Notes: generated by a model not told the origin, from the letters alone. A stretch of 64,000 nucleotides of DNA from Phoenix dactylifera (GCF_009389715.1 NC_052399.1:6326585-6390584), one strand, 5' to 3'; counted from the stretch's first letter, positions 35,601 through 48,820 are shown. Made by a program: numbers and translations.

Positions 35601-38600
35601 TTGACTACTCCACAACATAAGAAAAGAATAAGTCTTGAATATTTTCTGGATCTAATTTGGCTTTGTGGCAAATTTTTTGGCCATAAATCTTAGTGGAATT
35701 CTTTTGAAAGTTCAGATCCATGTTTGCTGAGCAGAATTTGTAGCGGTATACATAAATCAAAATTTGAAACCAAAAGTCTAAAGCAAGCTTCTATCTAATC
35801 CTTACCTAAATCAAGCTCTAGTGTTCGAGCCGTGGTTGCGGGTACAAGAAAGTGAAGCTCTTAAAAAGTTCAAGGGTAAGGAAGTCCCTCGGGTTACCTG
35901 TATAACAAAAAGGTGAGGTCCGCATTCTGAAAAGAACCTGTCAGAATTTGTACGGAGCTGATCCGATTCAATTGTCACTGGTACATTTATTTAGTGGTTT
36001 ATGCTTTAACTAGACTTCATACATTCATCTGATAGGTTTTGGTCCTGGAGTGTAAATTGTTGTGCAAGAACTATTTAAGGAACAGGCTAGAGTTTGGCTA
36101 TCTATTCCATCAATGTGAACATCTGTTTAAAGCCCTCATCACCGTCTATTCTTTTTTCCCCTCTTATGTGACAATTCACCATAATATTCCATCATGTTGT
36201 TAGTTTTGATTGAAATTTAAGCCCATGAATAGGGGCTTCATTAGAAAATCTAAGCTATGTTACTAACTTTTTATGATCTAAAAAATCTCTACTTTGTCTC
36301 AAATTTTTGTGTATACAGGATTCAAAACCACTCAATTATTCCAGCAAACAAGAATTAATTTTCTTTTGCACTCTACTTATAAATGCATCATGTTATCTTT
36401 TATTGTACAACTAATCCTCCCTTTAATACTTCATGCGTCTGCCTCTTGATTCATTTGCTACAAGAGCCTTGGGAGGTTCATACTAGCTGCCATGAATTTA
36501 TTCTAAATGCTTGTATATTGTCGTACTTGAGTCTTTGACTATGATGTTTCATTTAGGTTACTCATTGATTATGAACTAAAGACATTTCTTTTGATCATAC
36601 TTATTATCTGTGGAAACTTTTAGACTAACTTGAGTTTTTAAGAAATTTAAAATCTTGAAATGAGTCAAAATGGAGTCAACTGACCTTGGTTGGTTGGAAA
36701 TGGTATTGTTTGATGTTTTTTAATATGAAAAGTTATTTAATTCACAGACTTGAGATAGTGGAGAATTTTGGTATCTAAGGATATGCATTTCTGCATGACA
36801 TGCTAAAAACTCAGTTGGAAATTGCCTTCAGTGGTCTAAAGGATTCATGGTGGAATTGGATTCTCATGGATTCCTATGTGGATGAGAATACGAGAGTATG
36901 TTGAGTCTTTGCTAGTTGTTTAACAGTAAAATCCAATAGGGGAGAGTTTGTGGGTCATGATGAATCGTGTAAAAATATCTTTGGGTTGAATAAGGGAGTA
37001 TGGGGCATGTAAAATCCAATGATGACCTAGATGCTTGCTAATTACCATAGCTTCAGAACCTCCAAGCAGATATCGAAGGTCTTTGATTAGTTGAAGGTAT
37101 TTTAAGAATGGACCAGGCTTATCCAGAATCAACCAAGCTAAGCAAAGAGGACATTCTTAAATGAATGATATGGAGGTTGATATGGCCTTGGAATGCAATA
37201 ACTTGTAGAAGATTTTTGCACCTTCATTGGACTAACAGTTTCACGTTGACATGCAAGAAATGATGATGATTAACTTTGCTTCTCTTTCAATAATTTGGGC
37301 TCTACTTGAACATAATTGTGGTTTTCTTCTCGTAATTTTTTTTCCTAGATTCATCGGGCCAACTATCCTTTCTCGGTAGTGCCTAAAGTTATTCACACTC
37401 ATCATAGTTTCATCGGAGAAATGGGATCCAAAAACCATGAATTTTGCAGTGCTATGTCATATATGCATATTGATTGTCATATATGCTTTGCTGACCAATT
37501 CGAGTTGGATTCATTGATATTAAATTGACTATCATTATATTTCACCATGAAATTTACTCAATTCCCAGTTTAAAGTCTTCTTGTTATGGCCTATGCATGC
37601 TTGGCACTCATACTAGTAGTCATCTATGCCAACTTAAGAGTATTCTTTCTCTTGTTGGATAACATTTATTGCTTTGTTTCTGGAAACAAGCTGAAAATTT
37701 TTCTCGTTGCTCTTATTTGACCATTCATAAATAAGCTCCATTATCATCGTTTTTATGTCTTATTCGTAGAACCATCATCCAGATAATCATTTTAAGCCTT
37801 TTTGCATACAGGCATGAGTTCAAAAATAATCATGAGAGGTGGATCAACTCCGTTAAGCCTGTCCTTGATCCTTCTATATTAGCTGACATGAGTAGTTCAT
37901 TGGATGATAGTGATGCACATATTGAATACTGCCACTATGCAAGAAATGAAACACGCTTGGCCCTTAATGCTCTTCTAAAGGTATGCATGTCCTAATATTT
38001 TAGCATAAGTTTTTCAACCATTAGTAGCATTTGCTGACTTCTCTTTAATTTTTTTTGTTTTTCTTAAAAGTTGCACCAGTTATATTTTCATTTGAAATTG
38101 ATGTCTTTGAACTAGTTTACTGTTTATCCATTGGCATCTATTTTGTTGTCAAACCCAAAGAATTGTGATTATATTATGTGGTTATGTTTATTAATTACAG
38201 GTATCTAGTTCAGTGGAAATTCATACATGTCAACTAGAAACTTTGATATCTTTGCACTGACACTGTAGTTGTTTGCTTACATGTAATATGAGAAGTGATA
38301 ACTGTTGCCTAAAAATTGCACGCACACGCGTAAGCTCAGTGATTCAAAACAAGCTTCATGTGCATCGAAAGTAAAATAAAACATTCTCATCTTCATATAT
38401 TAGACATGGTAACTTAACAAACTTGAGCTGCTGCTGTAACTGTTTAAAGGTAAATCCAATTACGTGGATGATGACATCATCTGATTTTGGATGAAATTTG
38501 TTGTTTTTTTAAATTTGATCATTTTTTGAATCTGCGGAGTCCTTTTTTCCACTCAAAGATGATGCACTCATAAAATAATATACTTCAGTTATGGTGAACT

Positions 38601-41600
38601 CGTAAATAAAAATGAACTCAAATAGGCTTTCTTAACATAATAAATAAAAGAGAATGTTTCCTGTACAGTGCAATCCTTAGTAGCAGAAACGTTTACCTAG
38701 GCAATGCACCTGTTTCAGAATTGTCTTGGAAACTCAGATTCACAACCTTTTCCTAAGCACTTTGCTTACAAGAAGTGTTTCTACAATATCTCCGTCTATG
38801 CACCTGCACGGGCTTCCAATTTTGGCAACTAAAATACACTCAAGAGAACAACCCCTATATGTATCTTTCAAGTATAATTATGAAATCAAGCGCTTCATTT
38901 CCTTCTATTTTGAAATCACTATAAAGGAGCATGCTTAGGAGTTAGATATTGTAATGGAACAAATGATATTGGATAGTGTTGCCTGAGCTTTTGGTTTGAT
39001 ATTGAGAAGTCCTGGAGCTAACATAAACCATTTGATACACTTATTCCTGGTCTTAACTATCGATGTCTTCAGCATCATATTTTTTATCCTATTTTATGAC
39101 TTATTGGGGTATAAGGATATGGAGAGCTTGTGCTTCCTAAATTTTAGGCCTTCATCCAATTAGCAAGGAGGCACTCTGGCCTGCCAAGTGATGAATGTGT
39201 GCATATCATATCTTTTCTAATATTCTAGCTTCCCCCCTTTCTCCACCCTTTTTCCCTTCTTCCTTGGGAAGGAGTCTGGAACTTCTGTTAATTTGTTGCC
39301 CTGGTGATCAATGTTTGGGTGATTATATCAGTTTCTGTGCCTGAAATTTTGATTCTGTAAAGTATAAACCACTAAGATCATGCTTTTATTTAGATCTTGG
39401 TAAGAGGGATAAGCATTAATCTTTGTGGAAAACTTTTAAATTTTTATAAACAGGGAAATTCCTGAGCTGACTCTTGGTTTCTGTCAAATTTTCACCTATA
39501 GGTTGTTGGTTCTGGTTTGGTGGTTTTTATGCATAGTGCTGTTGTGGCTCTCATGGGGCTTGTCTTGTGCATTATGACCCATCACTTGCTTGGTACCTTT
39601 TGTTTGCTTGTACTTGTGAGGTGGTCCCTGACGATCTTGCCTGCTTGGGCCGGGAACAGGCCTTTTGTTCTTTTCCTCCATGGGGTATAAAATAATGAGC
39701 ACAGGTTGTGTGTTGATCATTGATGAAACATTTAAACAGCATATTATCTTGGATGACAATTGATGCACCTAAGTACAGCCTTTTCCTAAAAGTACAGCGT
39801 GCACTGTGGTAGAAATATTATGATATGTATAAAGTAGGTATGGTTTGGTTGCATTGGTATTTCACTGTGTGATGGAGTCTCAACATGACAATTTTGTGTG
39901 TGAGTTTAACACAGCTATTCTGTGATTGATCTGGTCCTCGCACTTTTCCAAGTTACCCATATTGATTTTGGTTATGTGCAGGATGATGGAATACTTGTTC
40001 TTCCTACAGTATTAGGAGCTCCTCCAAAACTTAATGCAAAGGAAATTTCATCATCGGACTACCAGTCTCGTGCGTTATGTCTATCGGCTATTGCTAGCAT
40101 GTCAGGCTGTTGTCAGGTACAGTGCTTTTGTTTGGCAATTGAAAAATTTGTTGATAGCAATTGCTTGACCTTGGTCAACTGGTAACAGTCATACCAGTTA
40201 ATTTCTAATGCATTAAGGATTTTTCTGCAACATCCTTCTCCTTGCATGTGCAGGCGACCATACCCATAGGGTTCCATGAAAAGTGTCCTGTGTCAGTGTC
40301 CTTTATTGCAAGGCATGGAGGTGATCGCTTTTTACTAGATACTGTCCAGACTATGTTTGCATCTCTTCAAGAGCAGGTTGATGAAGTTATGAAGTCCAAA
40401 TCGTCAAGCAGTAGCATCAGCAAGGAAGAATCTGCAGAAATTGCAAAAGAGAAAGTCAGTTCTCTCTCTTTTTATAAGCTAATGTTTTGTTTGTTCTTGT
40501 CGATAGTGTGTTATGCTTAAGACATTGTTGTGGATATTATATTGTTATCATTAGGCAGGAGCTTTATTCTGTAGTAACTTAAAACTTGTTAAACAATATG
40601 AAGCCTTCTGAAGTAGGTTGTTTTGAACATTTGATTTGGTTGAATTTTTCATTATTACTTCAATCCTTGAATTAATTCTTCTCATCTCATCTTAAACCCT
40701 GTTCCTTTGACCTGTGGAATTTCTCCTTATTTTGGTATCAATGGCTTTATGACAGGGTAACATTGCTTACAAAGAAAAACAATGGCAGAAAGCTGTTAAT
40801 CTGTATACTGAAGCAATCAAACTAAGTGAAAAGAATGCAACATATTATAGCAATAGGGCTGCTGCATATCTGGAACTTGGGAGGTACTACATTATCTTTT
40901 GGGTTCTTTTATTCTATTATTTGCTTCATGATTGAAAGATCTTGTTTTGTTCAACCAGTTACCTTCAAGCTGAAGCTGATTGCAGCGCTGCCATAAGCCT
41001 TGATAAAAAGGTCAGTAATGTTGTATAAAACAAAAATTTGTGGGTTCGACTTGATATCATAATTTAGTACCTTGGTTGAAGCTCGTTATGGTGATTATAT
41101 AAAGCATGAATCCTAAACCTTCTTTCTGCATCAATTTTACCATAAGTTAACCAGCATATCCGGGTGATTAAAATTCAAATTCATGCCACGATTCTACTGT
41201 GATTCCTCCGTAGAGTGGACTTCACCTAATGAAAAGTTGGAATTATTTGTGATCTCCATTATGTATTGTTTTTGGTAAGATGTGTGCTGCTTCTGTGGTT
41301 TTGTGCTGGATTCAATTTTTCCCTTCTTTTGGAATGGGCCCTGTACTGTAGGCTGGTGGGACACATGCCAGCAGGAAAGTTTGTGGCTCAAGGTGCATGT
41401 GAGCAATTTTTGGCTACATGCTTGCGCAGGCTTACCACAAAACTGGCCATGTTTTCCATCCTTCCATGTTGCTTTTGTGCAGTCATTGTTGATCTTCCCT
41501 TTTTGGTTTCAGAAAGTTGAGAAAGCTCCACCTGATGTTCCATTTAAATAAATATCTTACATACACCTAGGACGACATTGTTTCATTTTTTAATTTGTTA

Positions 41601-41714
41601 GTTCTCTCAGCATTTTCCTTTTTTTTCTTTTTGGTTTCTTGTTCAGAATGTCAAAGCTTATTTGCGAAGAGGTACTGCACGGGAAATGTTGGGCTATTAC
41701 AAAGAGGCAATCGA

Positions 41715-41765
<51 letters not shown>

Positions 41766-42192
41766 CGCGCGCGCGCGCGCACTTGGGTATGTGCACTTGT
41801 GCGTGCATATGTGTTCTAAAAGTATGGGATTCTGCCCTTGCCATGAGCTTGGAACCAGAATCACTGAAGTCACCACATCTTTGGGTTAAAGATGGCTTTC
41901 CTATTAAGCTTGCACTACAGGATTTGATGCGCAGGAGCATCTGCTAATATTGGTATGCTTAGCTTGCCTGACATCCAGGACCAAGCCTTTTTCCAAACTA
42001 CAAAAAATTGTAGATGTTGAAAATTCCAGTTCAAGTCAGCGGTCCTCAAATTTATTGTTTAAATGACTGAATGCAAATATTTTGCCTCCTTGCCGCTCTG
42101 AACTTGCAGATTTCAAATATGCACTCGTTTTGGAGCCAACGAACAAGACAGCAATCCTTGCCGCTAGTAGATTAAAGAAGCTATTCCAGTAG
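23277..42192 (+). CDS. OEP64: OEP64/TOC64 outer-envelope preprotein receptor (13 exons)
   Basis: Exons: 23277-23476, 24912-25064, 25300-25424, 27515-27640, 33764-33946, 34086-34227, 37812-37980, 39982-40116, 40254-40454, 40756-40883, 40959-41010, 41647-41716, 42110-42192. All introns are GT-AG, phases agree, and the spliced frame is 588 residues, the usual length of plant Toc64-III. Residues about 6-22 ([16 protein letters not shown]) are a membrane anchor followed by Arg/Lys. Residues about 50-440 are an amidase-signature fold. Lys109 and the GGCSSGS loop are kept, but the position of the nucleophilic Ser is Gly166 ([10 protein letters not shown]), so hydrolysis is not expected. Residues about 470-585 are three TPR motifs with the carboxylate-clamp residues (KGN, SNRA, KAYLRRG) that bind the Hsp90/Hsp70 C-terminus. 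In the family it receives chaperone-bound preproteins at the chloroplast surface. The N-terminus fits the chloroplast form rather than mitochondrial OM64. Intron 4 is 6.1 kb because of a nested retroelement. Confidence 0.95.
23614..23653 (+). repeat. (GA)20 microsatellite in OEP64 intron 1
   Basis: Uninterrupted GA dinucleotide run shortly after the first exon. Likely length-variable. Confidence 0.95.
25425..27514 (+). other. OEP64 intron 3 (2.1 kb), no nested gene
   Basis: AT-rich intron between the exon ending SLG and the exon starting VDTIGG. Open frames inside are short and unconserved, and I saw no transposon hallmark. Confidence 0.85.
28505..29418 (+). repeat. 5' LTR of the TR-GAG element
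   Basis: It contains a GAGCTC-rich minisatellite (about 28560-28880), a TATA box (tataaaag at 29173-29180), and a GC-rich end before ccagcaaca. The match to 32212-33112 is collinear except in the minisatellite. Confidence 0.93.
28560..28880 (+). repeat. GAGCTC-rich minisatellite in the 5' LTR
   Basis: Irregular tandem units of about 15-35 bp combine gccgagctcatgcag and gccgagctcagaag modules. The long open frames here (repeating MQAEL, RPSSC and RAQKAE peptides) are a by-product of the repeat and not genes. The same modules recur at about 31280-31600 and 32270-32560. Confidence 0.9.
29451..30942 (+). pseudogene. Gypsy-type gag of the TR-GAG element, frameshifted
   Basis: The first frame from the ATG at 29451 holds the Retrotrans_gag domain ([15 protein letters not shown], then [12 protein letters not shown] and LKDYISRFT). 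Near 30385-30446 a one-base frame change occurs, and the protein continues in the next frame ([22 protein letters not shown]). That frame meets a TAG at 30679-30681 and then continues with [12 protein letters not shown] and a knuckle-like [14 protein letters not shown] segment (30688-30942). So at least one frameshift and one nonsense codon disable it. It follows the primer-binding site directly, as gag should, and no pol follows. Confidence 0.88.
31280..31600 (+). repeat. Internal copy of the GAGCTC-rich minisatellite
   Basis: The same modules as in the two LTRs, but lying between gag and the 3' LTR. The region around it (30943-32211) is non-coding. Confidence 0.9.
32212..33112 (+). repeat. 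3' LTR of the TR-GAG element
   Basis: Collinear with 28505-29418. It includes the minisatellite (about 32270-32560) and ends ccagcaaca before the target duplication gatac. Confidence 0.93.
34228..37811 (+). other. OEP64 intron 6 (3.6 kb), possible old repeat fragment
   Basis: Mostly AT-rich with no gene. At about 35800-35990 a stretch around cctcgggttacctgtataac is unlike its surroundings and may be a fragment of an old transposon, but no terminal repeats or target duplication are visible. Confidence 0.5.
37981..39981 (+). other. OEP64 intron 7 (2.0 kb), no nested gene
   Basis: AT-rich intron between exons ending NALLK and starting DDGILVLP. No conserved frame or repeat structure was recognised. 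Confidence 0.8.
41719..41781 (+). repeat. (CT)20 then (GT/GC)n microsatellite touching a splice donor
   Basis: The run begins two bases into intron 12 of OEP64: the exon ends at 41716, the donor GT is 41717-41718, and the CT run follows at once. A GTGTGCGCGC-type purine-pyrimidine alternation completes it. Confidence 0.95.
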
Positions 42193-44861
42193 ATACCACA
42201 CTAGCAATTTGCAGGTGGTCGAAATCACCTGTTCAATGTTTGATATTTGAAGATGGTGGGTTGACCCGTACAGGTACATTTGAAGATGTTCGGCAGCACC
42301 TTAGAAGAGCACGAATCTCAAGAGTTTGCAGGCATCCGGATTGCTTACCATCTATCACGCTGAAAGTTTTCAACTTATTTACAAAATCTATGGCTCTTGA
42401 TATTGCCTCTTCCTTGGTATAAGATATGCTAGTCCAGTTTTGTTGCGCAGCTGATATCAAATGTCAAATACCATTTTCAGTTTTACCATATATGCCCTCT
42501 ATTTTTTTGAATTGTACTATAAGATCATCATTTCTTGCAGTGATGGCGAGTGGTATTTTGGAATAAAATCGCATAGTTTGGGATGGTATGCTATCAATTC
42601 ATTCTTCGCATTATTCACATCTTTTATTGTCCCACTGCTTTGTTAGTTTTGTCTCTTGCTGTGGGAATCGCTGGTTTTGAAATGGTTAGGAGTTCGTTCT
42701 TGCTCAGAAGTATTTGATATTGCATATCGAGCAGATGTGGCTCCACACAAAGAAATGTCATTTTACACGGATTGCTATTATTATAATTTGCACGGTAGTT
42801 GAAGTACAATTTACTCCTATTTTGTATGAAACGAAACCAAAAAAAAATCTCCAATATACAAGATTGGATTTTGGAAATTTTTAGAAGATTAAGTCCCTCA
42901 ATGTGAGCGCGACCAAGATAGTCGTGTTATTGTCTGATTTCAGTATCCCTTTCCTGCAAGGTAAGGGTTTGCTGGGTTCTTTGTATGTGGGTGCAATTAT
43001 TGCCGCCCATAAGGTATTGCCCAAAAAGCCGTACACGCCGAGGTTGTTCAAAGCGATAAGCAGCCGTCCAAGTCAAAAATAATCTTGTGTGGGCCATGTA
43101 GCATTCATATCTCTACCATCATTCTCTACTGAGGTGACTTCATGCGGATGATTGTGTAGGTTCAGTTACTTTCTAGCGGTGGCGTATGTTACACAACTTG
43201 AGTAATGAGGCAATAAACCAATTCCTGTTGTCAAAAAAAAAAATATATATATATTGCCATTTGAAACTTCCTTGTATCAGGAGGCCGCGTCAACATCAAG
43301 AAAAAGAGGCTTACCGATGATTGAATTATGATCGCCAGGTCTTTTTAAGTGGAGAATTGATATTTGGAGTTGCTTGACAGCGACATGGTCCCGACGGCTT
43401 TACGCGTGCCGCGTAAAGCGATGTTGCCCGATTACCATTCTCGATGGCGAGCTCGACTGCTTCAGCGCCGGTGGAGGCGCGGGAGCTGGGAAGGCAATAC
43501 AAGTCTCTTGGCTGGAAAATCTCTGCATTCCTGGTTTGACCTGGGTTCTGCATGGAAAGCCTTCAAATGGGGGCGAGGTAGCAATCAAAGAAGAGGGGAA
43601 GAAAGAAATGAATATTCCCTTCATGCACGAATGGGTTGTTGTGGGCCCCATTGCACCCCCTGAAGTGGTGGGACCCCGTCTTGAATTTAGCATAGAATAA
43701 TGTGAGCATATGAGGTTAGGTATTCCTGGGATTGCTTTAATACATGCAAGTTGATGGAATAAAGAAAAAGCTTTCGAGTAGGATGAGATGCCTTTGGATG
43801 GCTGACCTAAGGACCCTTGGAATGGGCTGGCAATAGATCCGAAGCAACTAACTTTTCAGATGACATCTTTGGAGCTGTGAAGGACTCATATGGTAAGCAA
43901 GTATAGAGGCTTTCATTAGATCTACATGTTCTGTCCTTTTATGAGCTGAACGTGGAAGGAGCAATTAGATCATCCAATCCCTGGGCTTCAACATGATGCA
44001 CCACCTAGCTGAGACACAAAGTTGGCCAGCCCACTTCAATGTCAGCCCCACCTAAGTACATGTTCCGAAAAATATGGTACCAATTACTGCAGGACTATGC
44101 AAACTTTTCTTCGAATCCATTCATATGATGAATCGATGAGACGTAAGGTGCTTGTTGATTGATTATAATTAATTGGACTATGATGAAGGTGGTCTATTTT
44201 TTCTGCTATATACTACACAAAACATTCTACCGAGGGTCCTTGTCCTAGCAGTGTATTCAAAAATCTAGAGGGGACAAGATATACCAATCACTCCACTCAA
44301 GGCATCCCCGAACTTGAGTCCTAACCTTATTTTATGCTGATTTGAAGGGCTTTGTTTTGGTTCTGAAGTTATAAAGGACTAAGGTTAGACTCGCTATCAA
44401 CATAACTCAATGGACATGGTTTCTTGCTGCGTTTGTTGCTCTCAGTGTAAACCCCTTTTGTTTGGCCGCTTACTGCCGGGCATGTACCATACCATCATTT
44501 ACGTACGTTTGCCTCCAAGAAGATTTGGAGTCCGAGTTCTAGATCCAAAAGATGACTAATTACATGCAGTTACTTGGCATTCTTTTATTAACTGGGACTA
44601 GTTTTTGAAGTAAGTATCATGGACGCAACATCATCTTAGTGTAGATTTATAGTTGAGTTGGTGTGATTTTTACGGCACTTGGTGAGATACATGATTAGTG
44701 CACATGATATCCTGTGTCAGACTTACCATGCACGGTAATTGCAATCACTACCGACATGTTAATTGGGACACAAGTGAACATTTTTCTCCCCAAGAATGTC
44801 TCTAATGATCTTGGCTTCGCAGTTTCGGAAGCTACCTTATGAGGGGCAAAATAGATCGTCC
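42193..44861. other. OEP64 3' flank and intergenic DNA
   Basis: Presumed 3' UTR at first (an AATAAA word occurs near 42562), then mixed sequence. A GC-rich patch at about 43370-43690 stays open in more than one frame on both strands, but none of the products is recognisable. No RNA gene was found. Confidence 0.5.
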
Positions 44862-45656
44862 TGTTCACAACATGGGACCATCCCATTCCAGCCAAATAGA
44901 CCTCGGCGCCGATCAGGCAGGACCTCGATCCCGCTAAGTGTCAGTCCGACCTCGGACCTCGCCGAAGGCCAAGCCGACTTCGGCCAGGTCTCTCCACTGC
45001 TACGACCTATAGCAGCCTCCTCTGAAGTATACAATGACGACCCGCTCTGACCAAGTTCGGGGCGCCCTATACAACGACGCGCTCCGGCCTGAACTCGGGG
45101 CGCTCTGCTGAGTAGACCTCAAAGTCAAGAAGGCTAAGCTAACCTCAACGCCTACTGAGTCGATCTCACCGAATATATATCGTAGCCCCCATGTCGGCCC
45201 GACCTCAGTGTCCTGCCAAGCAGGCAAGGCCGACCTCGGCCCCCCGCCGAAAGCCGAGCCAATCTCGCCCAATATGCACCGCGGGCATGCCCTGTGGCAC
45301 ATGCCAGCGCCATACTGCATGCAGAGACAACTCAAACCGTGTGCCTCAAACAAGACGTAGTTGTGCGCCACTTAGCCAACACCATCTCCTCCCTTGATGA
45401 GGACAAGCCACACCACCACCACCTGGGCACCTCCGCGGGGACTATAAATAGCCCCATCAGAGATTGCCTAAAGGATTTTTTGAGCAACAAATACTCCACG
45501 CTAACTTAAGCATTGGAGGGCTCTCACCAGAAACCTCGGTAAGGTTTTGTGCAAGTACGCCAATGCACGGGAGGTGGCGTCCTATCTCTTTCTCGGCCGG
45601 CAGCTTCTTCGACTACTCCGACGTGGTCGCCCTCAGGCAAGATTTGAACCACAACA
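44862..45656 (+). repeat. Probable solo or decayed LTR related to the TR-GAG family
   Basis: It starts tgttcacaacatggg and ends accacaaca. It holds a TATA box (tataaata at about 45443), and near 45505-45540 the motif taagcattggagggc followed by gaaacctcgg matches the same place in the TR-GAG LTRs (taagcatcggagggc). The middle is rich in gacctcgg words. The flanks cgtcc and ctacc do not form a clear target duplication, so the edges are tentative. Confidence 0.55.
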
Positions 45657-48600
45657 CTACCCATTGAGTCTAAAGGTAGTAAAGGGTCTCAAAATCCATA
45701 AAGAATTCTCTTGTACACCATATTTTCGGATGCTAATAGTTGTTGGTTTGATTTATTGACTTTAGGTTCAATTGAGCTTTTCTTGATTATTTGGTTTTGA
45801 CCCAAAACAACACTACGATTTGGTATTGGTTCTAAAACTATCTAAATAACTGGAGGTGTAGTCTGTCTATCCCAAAAATAATAATTACAACATCTAACGT
45901 CCTCTTATCATTACTGCAAAAGTTCTAATAGTTTTCCACAAATAACAACATTTTTCATCCTTAAGATACTTGACCAGTGCATGATAACACGACGCTTAAT
46001 TCAACTGGCTTCATGCCACCCTGTCCACGGTGAGCCTGAGCTTGGAATTTAAACTCTATTTTTAATAGGTGCAGTTAGGCTTTATATAGACACTAGTTTC
46101 AGGAATTACCTCTTCACTTATAAATAGACCGCTTGAGATCGAATCTTGAGAAGTGTTATCCCTCAAGATTTTGTCCTAAATACGTGTAGAAATTTCTTCA
46201 AAGTGAAAATTATAGGTTTAAAGATTACACCAGCCGAGATATTTATATATATACCGGTAGGATAGGACTATGTTCTAGCTCAGAGAGAGGTTTTCTTTTT
46301 TTTTTAATCTTTTGGAATAAAAGTCTGTTGTTCGATTCAAGATGCTGCAATACGTGCACATGTAGTCTTATCTTGCAACTAATTTTTATTCCATTAAACA
46401 TGCATAAAGTCTAAGAGACACTTCAATAGTTCACTTTAGTAATCCTTATTTATTCAACATCACATCCACTTCCAACAATCTTTTAGAATTTTGAATCATA
46501 ATAGAATCTCTTGCATTAACCATGAAGACTCAAACTTAGGGTGTCTAAACTCGAAAGTATTAGGATAACCATAGTTTTGCAGTTACATGTGGATAGAAAC
46601 TTTATATGATAATTGTCACCCACTGAGAACCTTCTCTGTTCCATGAGTATCGTCCTGACATAGGTATTGGAGGGTCCTCTGCCGAACACATTCCAGCAAG
46701 AAAACTTCTTTGTCTTTGCTGTTTCATGTCCGAGCTCCATCACAGACTAAAAACCCGAACACAACCATCCATTTCAAACTACAGTTTCGTACGACCCGAG
46801 CAGCTCACCACCGAGCCTTTCAGCATCTCCCCTACTCAGCACCTGGGTCAACAATAACCAGTCTAAACATGTATGGAAAAACTATCCCAAGGGATGCTGT
46901 GCATATTGCCTAGACATCTCATAAGCATTTTGAGCTTGTGTAGGCAAATATTTATCAATCACTAACATCTACTAGAGCTCCAAATTAAGTTTCATGTATG
47001 TTTGTATCTGCATCTATACAGATTTTGCAAAAAGGAACCTCACATATCAATCTCTAATTGCAGCCAGAGCTTTTGATAGAGGATGTAAGTTCTGAATATA
47101 ACCCTTTTTCCTGTTCCAAAATATTTATTTTCTGCTTGAGCTGATACCTGGATAGGCGTACGATTGTCTTCATCAGATAATCTCCTTAATTTTGTAGATA
47201 CATAATCTGCACCAGAACTATGTTTTCTTATCTTTGGAAACCAAAATTGGTGGCGTAGAAAAAGTTACTCGATATTTTGCTTGTTCAAAACTTCAACATT
47301 TTATTTCCATTACTCATTTCTTTTTTGAGAGAAGGGAAAAAGGTGTTCCGCCAGCATTACGGTTTCCCATGTCTAACTACTTGAGTTGAATTATCCAGAC
47401 ATGGAACTCAAAATTTTAATTGGTTAGGCATATCATTTTAAACTAAGAGTTTCATTATCATCTTAAACCAAAAGTTTTGAATAATCTCATTTCTATATAT
47501 TTATTGGTGTCCCACCTGTTTAGATAGATGTTCATGCCGCATCGTGTTATCGAAGCCCTCTCCATATTAAAATTGGTTCTCATCATGGTGGTCCTCCTGA
47601 TTTGCAAACAAAGTACAACCGCAAAGCTTCAACTTGGTAAGATGTCTCCATCATCATTCATGTACACTTGGACCATGGCATCCCCATCCAAATAATATGT
47701 GTATATAGCCACAAATATTAGGCATACCCTCTTCTAAATCATATTCTTTCTATTTCACTAGCATTTGTTAGACTCTCTTTCTCCTCTTTCTCGCCCTAGC
47801 TTTAATACGTTGGACGAAAAGCTAATTTAAGCTCATTCTCGTCGTCACAACCAAAGTTAAAAAATGTCATGCTTACTGGAGTTTCGAAGTTTTTGGTATT
47901 GATGAAACATAGACTTATTTGTCAAAACCTTCCTCCTCCATTCATCCTTTCGAGCCGAGCCAATATGATCGCATTTCATGCAGTGTTTGTGCCACGTAGA
48001 TATGTGGTCTTGCATTCAAGAGAATAGTCTGAAACCCTAGCGATCAGTGGTCACGCAATTCGTATTCTAAATAGATAAATAGAATAGCGCCAAGGAACAA
48101 ATTGCACAGATGCAAACGAACCCCCTAGCAGAAAGCTCCATGACAAATCCAGTATCAATTAGCTTGCCCCAGCGTCCTTATTCTAAATAAATATATAACA
48201 TCGTTGCCAAAAAGGTGACCTTGCAATCCATACTCCCCTCCCCTGGATACCATTATCTGGTTCCAAAATCTTCACTTTCCACCCCAATGATTAACATGCC
48301 AAAAAGAACCAGCCATCAATGATAAATATCCTCAACAAAACGCTCCTCAATCCACGCATAAATTGCAAACGGAGAAGTACAGGGACCAAGCCGGCTATGC
48401 AACCGAATAGCCTATAACAGGAGAGGACTCCCAAGAATTCCTGGGAAGAAGACGCCAGCTAAATGGGAGACATTCACTGAAAAAATTTGTAGCGAATTCG
48501 TCTCGCAAATCAATCCACCCATGTGACATGATAAGGTTTATTTATCAACCTAGAGATTAGACACCACAGCCTAATAAACAGTGGTTTTTAGCACCAACAC

Positions 48601-48820
48601 CTACCATGGAAGCATCGTAACCCAGCAGCTTTCTTGTAACCCCTGATGCGATGCAGGCACCAATACCGACATCAAGACACGGACAAGCACTCACCTTTCC
48701 CAGATCCCTAATTAATTAATCCCGACGCCCTCCCCCAACAGTTAATTACACACTCAAAAGCTAGATTCCCTCCGTTCTTTATCTTCACTGTAACAGGCTC
48801 GATTAAATTTACTCCTTAAT
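45657..48820. other. AT-rich intergenic DNA, no gene seen
   Basis: Low-GC sequence with no conserved frame on either strand. Short T and A runs only; no transposon hallmark recognised. Confidence 0.55.

Noticed and set aside
35736..36060. tRNA-like or repeat-like stretch in OEP64 intron 6
   Set aside because: A B-box-like word (gttcgagccg) is present, but no cloverleaf could be built and no element edges were found.
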